Below are positions 36,181-42,300 of a stretch of 64,000 nucleotides of DNA, piece after piece. A model generated the notes under the pieces. The model was not told the DNA's origin, did no database searches, and saw only the letters and a list, made by a program, of their open reading frames with translations. Position 1 is the first letter of the stretch. Each line of letters opens with the position of its first letter. This stretch comes from Phocaeicola dorei (GTDB lineage: Bacteria; Bacteroidota; Bacteroidia; Bacteroidales; Bacteroidaceae): assembly GCF_013009555.1 (NCBI RefSeq), contig NZ_CP046176.1, positions 3,503,501-3,567,500 on the forward strand, read 5' to 3'. The position numbers were made by a program, and so were the translations under genes.

Positions 36181-37878
36181 ATGGATACACAAGAAAAAAT
36201 TATTATCTATCAGGTATTCACCCGTTTATTCGGGAACAACAGCCTGCGTTGTAAGCCTAATGGTTCTTTGGAGGAAAACGGTTGCGGAAAAATGGCCGAT
36301 TTCACGACAAAGGCTTTAAGCGAGATCAAAACACTGGGTGCTACACATATTTGGTATACAGGTATCATTGAACATGCTACCCAAACCAATTATACCCGCT
36401 ATGGTATCAAACCCGATCATCCTGCAGTAGTAAAAGGAAAGGCCGGATCACCGTATGCCATCAAGGATTATTATGATGTAGACCCTGACTTGGCAACCAG
36501 TATCCCGGACCGTATGAAAGAGTTCGAGAATCTGGTAAAACGAAGCCACAAAGCCGGATTGAAAGTCATCATTGATTTTGTCCCCAACCATGTAGCCCGC
36601 CAATATGGTTCAGACGCCAAGCCTGAAGGAGTAACCGATTTGGGTGAAAAAGATGATATGACAAAAGCATTCAGCCCCAACAATAATTTCTATTATATTC
36701 CAGATACAAAACTGGAAGGTAATATCGACCTGCACCGTGGCGCAGCGGAACCTTACATAGAATTTCCGGCAAAAGCAACCGGTAATGACCGTTTTGACGC
36801 ATGGCCCAACTCCAATGACTGGTATGAAACTGTGAAACTGAATTATGGTATAGACTACATGAACGGTCATAGCCGCCACTTCGAACCGATTCCGGACACA
36901 TGGGTAAAGATGCGTGACATCCTACTGTTCTGGTCTGCCAAAGGCATTGACGGATTCCGCTGTGATATGGCAGAAATGGTTCCTGTAGAATTCTGGGGAT
37001 GGGTGATTCCGCAAATCAAAGCCGAACATCCGGAACTGATATTTATCGCCGAGATCTATAATCCGGGAGAATACAGGAATTATCTGTTCAATGGTAAATT
37101 CGACTATTTATATGACAAAGTAGGTCTGTATGATACGCTACGCGCCATTACCTGCGGATGGGAATCGGCAACTGCTATTCCACAACGCTGGCAAAGCTTG
37201 GGAGGTATCGAAAAACGAATGCTCAATTTCCTGGAGAATCATGACGAGCAGCGCATAGCTTCCGATTATTTTGCCGGAAACGGCTCGAAAGCCATCCCCG
37301 CAATGATTGTATCGGCTTGCATGAATACCAACCCAGTCATGATTTACTTCGGGCAGGAATTGGGAGAACATGGCATGGATACGGAAGGTTTCAGCGGGCG
37401 TGACGGAAGAACTACTATCTTTGATTACTGGAGTGTGGACAGCATACGCCGCTGGCGCAACGGAGGCAAGTTTGACAATAAATTCCTGAATGAGGATGAA
37501 AAGCAATTGAAACAATTCTATACCCGCCTGCTGAATATATGCAACAGTGAAAAAGCCATACGGGAAGGTGTGTTCTTTGACTTAACCTATGCCAATCTGG
37601 CCGGATGGGTGTTCAACGAACATAAGCAATACGCCTTTTTACGAAAACAGGATGATGAACTGATATTAATTATGGTCAACTTTGACTCCATACCGGCACG
37701 TTCAGCCGTCAATATTCCGCAACATGCGTTTGATTATTTAGGCATCCATCGTTATGGAGAATATGAGGCAACCGAATTGCTGACCGGAAACACAGAGAAG
37801 CTCACTCTTATGCCGGACAAAACAACTCCCGTATTACTAGATGGAATGAATGGAAAAATTCTGAAATTCAAGCTATAG
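36181..37878 (+). CDS. GH13 alpha-amylase family glycosidase
   Basis: 565 aa from ATG 36181, which follows the previous stop by 17 bp. No signal peptide, so cytoplasmic. GH13 regions: D-F-V-P-N-H (about 131), G-F-R-C-D-M-A-E with the nucleophile Asp (about 257), F-I-A-E-I-Y-N with the acid/base Glu (about 290) and E-N-H-D-E-Q-R (about 353). A C-terminal beta domain follows. It is likely to act on internal alpha-glucans such as glycogen or imported maltodextrins; hydrolase or transferase activity cannot be told apart here. Confidence 0.92.
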   Translation: MDTQEKIIIYQVFTRLFGNNSLRCKPNGSLEENGCGKMADFTTKALSEIKTLGATHIWYTGIIEHATQTNYTRYGIKPDHPAVVKGKAGSPYAIKDYYDVDPDLATSIPDRMKEFENLVKRSHKAGLKVIIDFVPNHVARQYGSDAKPEGVTDLGEKDDMTKAFSPNNNFYYIPDTKLEGNIDLHRGAAEPYIEFPAKATGNDRFDAWPNSNDWYETVKLNYGIDYMNGHSRHFEPIPDTWVKMRDILLFWSAKGIDGFRCDMAEMVPVEFWGWVIPQIKAEHPELIFIAEIYNPGEYRNYLFNGKFDYLYDKVGLYDTLRAITCGWESATAIPQRWQSLGGIEKRMLNFLENHDEQRIASDYFAGNGSKAIPAMIVSACMNTNPVMIYFGQELGEHGMDTEGFSGRDGRTTIFDYWSVDSIRRWRNGGKFDNKFLNEDEKQLKQFYTRLLNICNSEKAIREGVFFDLTYANLAGWVFNEHKQYAFLRKQDDELILIMVNFDSIPARSAVNIPQHAFDYLGIHRYGEYEATELLTGNTEKLTLMPDKTTPVLLDGMNGKILKFKL

Positions 37879-37883
37879 TTTCC

Positions 37884-37963
37884 CACTACAGATTACTCAG
37901 ATTAACACAGATACAGATTGAAATAATCAATAAATCGTATTTCAATCTGTGTAATCTGTAGTG
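37884..37963. repeat. 80-bp interrupted inverted repeat between convergent genes
   Basis: Outer arms of 13 bp (37884-37896 and 37951-37963) and inner arms of 12 bp (37913-37924 and 37939-37950) pair perfectly; the loop is 14 nt and the 5' side carries a 16-nt bulge that repeats the CAGATTA core. A-rich sequence follows. It can serve as a terminator for the amylase and the convergent nuclease-like gene, or be a REP-type element. Confidence 0.8.
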
Positions 37964-38007
37964 AAAAAATATTTTAATTCTAGGAAAATACAAATTCTTT
38001 CATTGTC

Positions 38008-39096
38008 CTATCTCTTCAACAGACCAATTTTCAAGTTCAGTTTAAAATAATAGACTCCGTTCTCACGTTCCAGATATCCATATTTATCTTTTTCAGTGGA
38101 ACTTTTCTCAAACCGGGAATTAACAAACAGGAAATCGGCAAAGACCTGACGGTCAGCCTTCTGATAACAAAGTATCTCTCCATTACCATCTACAAACAGA
38201 AAACCGGATATAGCAGAATCTATCCCATTAAAGATCTTGGCAGGACGCATTCCCAAAGCCAAAGCCATAAGAAACTGCTTCATCTTATATTCATAATAAC
38301 TATGCTTATGAATCAATTCATCCTTTATTTTCAACGGATTGATTTGTTTGATTGCTTCTATCAGGTCACTAACTTTGGATATGCCATCCAAATGCATGAC
38401 ACGCAACATCTCGCCCAACATACGGGGAAAATGAAGATCTATCATGCAAAGATTACTGCGGAATACTTTATCGGCCACATCATTATATTTCAAGATTCCT
38501 CCCAAACGTTCTATCATCAACATACGCCCTGTCACATCGTCTTCTTCACCAAAAGCATTAATTTTGTTTACGGTAGGAGTAGCGAATTTAACACCTGTCT
38601 GCTCGAACTTCAAATTGGCGGCACGCCCTCCATCCAACAACGGGAACATAGTCCCCAAACGGGAACGAACGCAAAAACCTACCAACGGGGCCTCTATACC
38701 GTAAAAAGCAACATAAAAATCAGTACGGTCATCCGTCTTTGCTTCCAAGTCATAAATGGCGACTTCATCCAAAAATTCTTCCACACCGTCGGGAGACATC
38801 ACATCATTCTCGCGACTCTCCTTGACAGCAGCAAAAACCAACTCTGCCACAGCCGCAAAATCCTCACGAGGTATCTGCTTATCTATCTTTTCCCCACAAA
38901 TACGTACGGTCGCCTCATCCTCCAGAATATAACGGCGTGTCCCGTCATGTTCCTCACGCTGTACCATCGCCACAGGAAACTTTTGCACTTCATTCCTTTT
39001 CACATCAGGCGTACCTGCATACACATATCCGTCCGCTAACAAGCGGAAAAAGGCGTAAAGCTCGCCCCACTCTCTCTTTGTCGCTTCAAATGCCAT
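38008..39096 (-). CDS. HpaII-like restriction endonuclease family protein
   Basis: 362 aa, soluble. The start E-W-G-E-L-Y-A-F-F-R-L-L-A-D-G and the central D-F-Y-V-A-F-Y-G-I then G-F-C-V-R-S-R-L-G (about 140-150) with A-A-N-L-K-F-E match what I remember of the HpaII-type type II endonucleases, where the centre reads G-F-S-I-K-S-x-L-G-S. The Lys thought to belong to the PD-(D/E)xK site is Arg here. No DNA methyltransferase gene is near. It could be an orphan nuclease, a solitary defence protein or a catalytically dead relative. Family call is from memory of motifs; activity is open. Confidence 0.6.
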   Translation of the reverse strand: MAFEATKREWGELYAFFRLLADGYVYAGTPDVKRNEVQKFPVAMVQREEHDGTRRYILEDEATVRICGEKIDKQIPREDFAAVAELVFAAVKESRENDVMSPDGVEEFLDEVAIYDLEAKTDDRTDFYVAFYGIEAPLVGFCVRSRLGTMFPLLDGGRAANLKFEQTGVKFATPTVNKINAFGEEDDVTGRMLMIERLGGILKYNDVADKVFRSNLCMIDLHFPRMLGEMLRVMHLDGISKVSDLIEAIKQINPLKIKDELIHKHSYYEYKMKQFLMALALGMRPAKIFNGIDSAISGFLFVDGNGEILCYQKADRQVFADFLFVNSRFEKSSTEKDKYGYLERENGVYYFKLNLKIGLLKR

Positions 39097-39139
39097 ATAT
39101 TTTCTCTTTTTACTATCGTCAGCTATTTTTTAACGGCTG

Positions 39140-39147
39140 CAAAGATA
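39140..39147 (-). promoter_or_regulatory. -7 box for the HpaII-like gene
   Basis: TATCTTTG on the minus strand, 43 bp before the start codon. No -33 TTTG in place. Confidence 0.55.
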
Positions 39148-39230
39148 CGCAAAAGAAGTCTTAAAAAACAGGTTTTCGAGAAATACAAATATTAAACAAT
39201 GTTATATAGCATACTTTTTAAGTCTGATTA

Positions 39231-39261
39231 TTTGCTATTTTCCAAAAAGTCCGTATCTTTG
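39231..39261 (+). promoter_or_regulatory. Consensus promoter with no gene behind it
   Basis: TTTG (39231-39234), exactly 19 bp, TATCTTTG (39254-39261). Full match to the Bacteroides -33/-7 consensus. Transcription should begin near 39267. No supported open reading frame follows; a terminator does. Confidence 0.8.
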
Positions 39262-39266
39262 CAATG

Positions 39267-39328
39267 TGTTTTTCATAGTATTAGATTTAAGGTTAACAAA
39301 GGTTGGAGCAAGGCGTTGCTCCTTTTTT
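39267..39328 (+). ncRNA. Putative small RNA, about 62 nt
   Basis: Bounded by a consensus promoter and by an intrinsic terminator (stem GGAGCAA/TTGCTCC). The predicted RNA has an unpaired, U- and A-rich 5' part (39267-39300) including ATTAGATTTAAGG and GTTAAC, then the terminator hairpin. That is the layout of short seed-type regulatory RNAs. I recall that families of short paralogous sRNAs have been reported in Bacteroides, but cannot confirm membership. The alternative is a terminated leader of the hydrolase gene 270 bp downstream. The exact 5' end is an estimate. Confidence 0.62.
39305..39328 (+). terminator. Intrinsic terminator of the putative small RNA
   Basis: Perfect 7-bp stem GGAGCAA (39305-39311) and TTGCTCC (39316-39322), loop GGCG, six T follow. 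Confidence 0.85.
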
Positions 39329-39597
39329 ATTTTATCCCCCTTATTTTTATGATAAAACAAGTATTTCTTTTAATCCACAAACCTCGATCTATCTTAAATC
39401 AGTTCTCAACAAAATCCCTCCGATAGGATAATCAGGTAGAAATTTATGAAGGGAACACGGATGTCATTTATATTCCAATCGAACCGATGAATTAGCATTT
39501 ATCAACAAATGTATCACAAATCACTGCATTTCTATAAACCTGTTCCTTATCCGGTTTGTTCTAAATAGCAAAGACAATCTTTATAAATGATAGAATC
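39329..39597. other. Leader region before the hydrolase gene
   Basis: No gene is supported in it. The only structure seen is a weak AAACC/GGTTT pair near 39536-39556. No TAnnTTTG box is evident, so the promoter of the hydrolase gene is not identified. Confidence 0.4.
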
Positions 39598-40656
39598 ATG
39601 AAATTAAAAAAAGGAAGTATTGCATTACTAACATTGGCAGGTATGTTCTATATGAGCGTACAAAAAGCGGATGCATGCACGCGTGCCGTCTATATCGGAC
39701 CGGACAATATGGTAGTAACCGGACGTACAATGGATTGGAAAGAAGATATTATGAGTAATATCTATGTTTTCCCCAGAGGAATACAACGTGCAGGATATAA
39801 TAAAGAAAATACCGTGAAATGGACTTCAAAATACGGCAGCGTCATTGCAACAGGATATGATATAGGTACGTGTGACGGAATGAATGAAAAAGGATTGGTT
39901 GCCAGTCTGTTATTTTTGCCAGAATCCGTCTTTGACCGTCAGGGAGATACACGTCCTGTCATGGGAATCAGTATATGGACACAATATGTACTGGACAATT
40001 TTGCCACCGTACATGAAGCTGTCGAGGAACTGAAAAAAGAATCATTCCGCATTGATGCTCCCCACATGCCCAACGGTTCAGCTTCCACTCTTCACCTGGC
40101 TATTACAGATGAAACAGGAAATACAGCGGTTCTGGAATATCTGGACGGGAATTTAAGCATACACGAAGGAAAAGAATTCCAAGTGATGACCAATTCTCCA
40201 CGATATGATTATCAGTTAGCTATCAATGATTACTGGAAAGAAATAGGAGGATTGCAAATGCTGCCGGGTACAAACCGTTCCAGCGACCGCTTTGTGCGTG
40301 CCTCTTTTTATATACATGCAATCCCTCAGACTCCGGACGCTAAAATAGCTGTACCCAGTGTACTCAGTGTGATGCGTAATGTATCCGTCCCCTTCGGAAT
40401 TACCACACCGGACAAACCTCATATATCTTCCACCCGCTGGCGCTCTGTATCCGATCAGAAGAATAAAATATATTATTTTGAATCGGTCATGACTCCTAAT
40501 CTGTTTTGGTTGGATTTGAAAAAAATAGACTTTAGTCCCAAAGCCGGAATCAAGAAACTGCCTCTCACCAACGGAAAGATTTATGCAGGGGATGCCGTAA
40601 AAGATTTAAAAGACAGCGACTCATTCGTCTTTTTATTTCAAACCCCTGTGATGTAA
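39598..40656 (+). CDS. Choloylglycine hydrolase family (bile salt hydrolase-like)
   Basis: 352 aa, Ntn-hydrolase. A signal peptide (about 1-26, ending K-A-D-A) leaves Cys27 as the N-terminal nucleophile, so export and activation coincide. G-R-T-M-D-W gives the conserved Arg and Asp, G-M-N-E-K-G and M-T-N-S-P-R-Y the conserved Asn residues, and S-D-R-F-V-R-A the conserved Arg. This is the pattern of conjugated-bile-salt hydrolases and penicillin V acylases; the whole protein resembles the Bacteroides BSH type, so deconjugation of taurine or glycine bile acids in the periplasm is the best guess. Monocistronic. Confidence 0.9.
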   Translation: MKLKKGSIALLTLAGMFYMSVQKADACTRAVYIGPDNMVVTGRTMDWKEDIMSNIYVFPRGIQRAGYNKENTVKWTSKYGSVIATGYDIGTCDGMNEKGLVASLLFLPESVFDRQGDTRPVMGISIWTQYVLDNFATVHEAVEELKKESFRIDAPHMPNGSASTLHLAITDETGNTAVLEYLDGNLSIHEGKEFQVMTNSPRYDYQLAINDYWKEIGGLQMLPGTNRSSDRFVRASFYIHAIPQTPDAKIAVPSVLSVMRNVSVPFGITTPDKPHISSTRWRSVSDQKNKIYYFESVMTPNLFWLDLKKIDFSPKAGIKKLPLTNGKIYAGDAVKDLKDSDSFVFLFQTPVM

Positions 40657-40669
40657 AATAGTAAAATCA

Positions 40670-40722
40670 GTATGACGTTCATGCCTCATGAAAATCGGTT
40701 GAGAGCCTCGTGAACGTCATAC
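40670..40722 (+). terminator. Long hairpin after the hydrolase gene
   Basis: Perfect 12-bp arms GTATGACGTTCA (40670-40681) and TGAACGTCATAC (40711-40722), enclosing 29 nt with a further CTCA/TGAG pair; ATTTTTA follows. It begins 13 bp after the stop codon. Likely a terminator, though the stem is long for one. Confidence 0.6.
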
Positions 40723-40890
40723 ATTTTTACGAATGTGCTCCCCCTTTGGCATTAAGTATCTTTTAAAATTCGTTGTTTTATAATAATACAAAAGCAATCA
40801 TTTCCTCTCTGCTTCCTCATTACAAAAGAATAATTTATCTTTGAACGGATTTTAATATCCCATCAAAATCAGAACAAAAATAAAATAACT

Positions 40891-41349
40891 ATGGAACAAC
40901 CATCACTCAACGACCATAATAAACAGGAGTACCCTCCCATGCATACCACAGAGCATGTCATAAACAGGACAATGGTCAATCTTTTCGGATGCGGACGAGC
41001 AATATCCGCCCATATAGAACGCAAAAAAAGCAAGCTGGATTTTGCGCTGCAAACATGTCCGGAAGAAACGGATATTACAAGAATAGAAAACACCGTAAAC
41101 GAAGTATTGCGAAGAAATTTGCCCGTTACAATGGAATTTATCTCTCAAGAGGAAGCTATAGGACGTTTTGACATGAAACGCTTACCGGAAAAAGCTTCCG
41201 AAACCGTACGGATTGTAAAAGTCGGCGATTACGACGAATGCCTCTGTATAGGTCAACACGTGAAAAATACGTCCGAAATAGGTACATTTAAAATTATAAG
41301 CTACGACTATAAAGACGGAATCTTCCGTATGCGGTTCAAGCTGATATAG
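40891..41349 (+). CDS. Free-standing tRNA-editing (SAD) domain protein
   Basis: 152 aa. H18-T-T-E-H22 and C119-I-G-Q-H123 are the two halves of the zinc site of the second additional domain of threonyl- and alanyl-tRNA synthetases. The following V-K-N-T-S-E-I-G-T-F-K-I also fits (canonical C-G-G-T-H-V-x-x-T-G-E-I-G). Stand-alone versions (AlaX-like) remove Ser or Gly from mischarged tRNA-Ala. This one is short and lacks the other synthetase parts, so trans-editing or a related deacylase activity is inferred. Own transcription unit between the hydrolase and hsp20 genes. Normally annotated only as hypothetical. Confidence 0.75.
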   Translation: MEQPSLNDHNKQEYPPMHTTEHVINRTMVNLFGCGRAISAHIERKKSKLDFALQTCPEETDITRIENTVNEVLRRNLPVTMEFISQEEAIGRFDMKRLPEKASETVRIVKVGDYDECLCIGQHVKNTSEIGTFKIISYDYKDGIFRMRFKLI

Positions 41350-41458
41350 AACGACTGTCAATCTGTCCCCCCTAAAATTACAAATTGGCAGTAGTCTTGA
41401 CAATCAAATGTTTAAAGAGGCTTACCAACTTTTAATGCAAAGGTTTTAATCTTTAAGA

Positions 41459-41524
41459 AAACCTTTATAGGTTTAAAAGAGTGCAATATAAACCGCATAT
41501 CATCGAACTAATGGTATGCGGTTT
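41459..41524 (+). promoter_or_regulatory. Hairpins in the hsp20 upstream region
   Basis: AAACC/GGTTT (41459-41474) and a perfect 10-bp pair AAACCGCATA (41490-41499) with TATGCGGTTT (41515-41524). Further down, CCTATAGG forms a palindrome overlapping the AGGAG ribosome site (41601-41605) of hsp20. Such structures could act in a heat-responsive leader or be a terminator for the upstream gene. Confidence 0.4.
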
Positions 41525-41614
41525 GCATTATGGATAGTGAATGACAAAACCGAAAGGTGAAGGAATTCAGAAATAAACAAAATGTTTAACCAAAACCTAT
41601 AGGAGATTAAGATT

Positions 41615-42058
41615 ATGATGCCAGTAAGAAGATCAAACCAAACATGGTTACCAAGTATTTTTAATGATTTCTTTGATAACGACTGGATGGTAAAAGCCAA
41701 TGCAACAGCTCCCGCCATCAATGTTATTGAAAGTGACAAAGACTACAAAGTAGAAGTCGCCGCTCCGGGAATGACCAAAGAAGACTTCAAGATTCATATC
41801 AACGAAGACAACGACTTGGTTATCTCTATGGAAAAGAAAACAGAAAGTACTGAAGGTGATAAAGAAGGCAAGAAAGAAAGCCGTTACTTGCGTCGCGAAT
41901 TCTCTTATTCTAAATTTCAACAGACATTGATCCTGCCTGATGATGTAGATAAAGATAAAATTGATGCAAAAGTAAACGATGGTGTATTAACTATCGAGCT
42001 GCCGAAGCGTACGCCGGAAGACAAAGAAAAAGCAGCTAAGGTTATCGAAGTTAAATAA
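41615..42058 (+). CDS. Hsp20/alpha-crystallin small heat-shock protein
   Basis: 147 aa. Alpha-crystallin domain about 35-135: Y-K-V-E-V-A-A-P-G-M, D-L-V-I-S, the F-S-Y-S-K-F-Q-Q-T-L-I-L-P core and the G-V-L-T-I-E-L-P-K signature; the C-terminal tail has the K-V-I-E-V tail element (I-x-V-like). It is an ATP-independent holdase in the cytoplasm. It has an unusually clear Shine-Dalgarno AGGAG 9 bp before the ATG. Monocistronic with a strong terminator. Confidence 0.95.
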   Translation: MMPVRRSNQTWLPSIFNDFFDNDWMVKANATAPAINVIESDKDYKVEVAAPGMTKEDFKIHINEDNDLVISMEKKTESTEGDKEGKKESRYLRREFSYSKFQQTLILPDDVDKDKIDAKVNDGVLTIELPKRTPEDKEKAAKVIEVK

Positions 42059-42075
42059 CATGCTCTCAAATTCAG

Positions 42076-42120
42076 AAAAGAGGGATTGCCTATGAAAGGG
42101 CAGTTCCTCTTTTGTTTTTA
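42076..42120 (+). terminator. Terminator after hsp20
   Basis: Fifteen-pair stem (42076-42090 with 42099-42113, two G-T wobbles), small loop, then GTTTTT. Starts 18 bp after the hsp20 stop. Confidence 0.85.
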
Positions 42121-42190
42121 TAAAAGTCCGTTTCTATTTACTATAGGTTCATCGTAACTTACAACCCAAAGATATAAATCTTTCACCTGC

Positions 42191-42229
42191 AAGATCTATA
42201 ATCTTCCGGGGGTAAGATCTATAATCTTC
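42191..42229. repeat. Two 16-bp palindromic direct repeats
   Basis: AAGATCTATAATCTTC occurs at 42191-42206 and again at 42214-42229, 23 bp from start to start. Each copy is an imperfect palindrome (AAGAT/ATCTT around CTATA). They lie between the 3' ends of hsp20 and the hybrid kinase. A tandem operator-like or structural element; function unknown. Confidence 0.8.
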
Positions 42230-42300
42230 GCATTGCATCCTCCCTTCCCTATTCTGGTCCATATTGTCGGCTGTCTTTACGCACTATACCTCGCTAATGT

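Noticed and set aside
39199..39426. 75-codon open frame over the small RNA region
   Set aside because: Runs through both the consensus promoter and the terminator stem, and has no recognisable domain or ribosome site.
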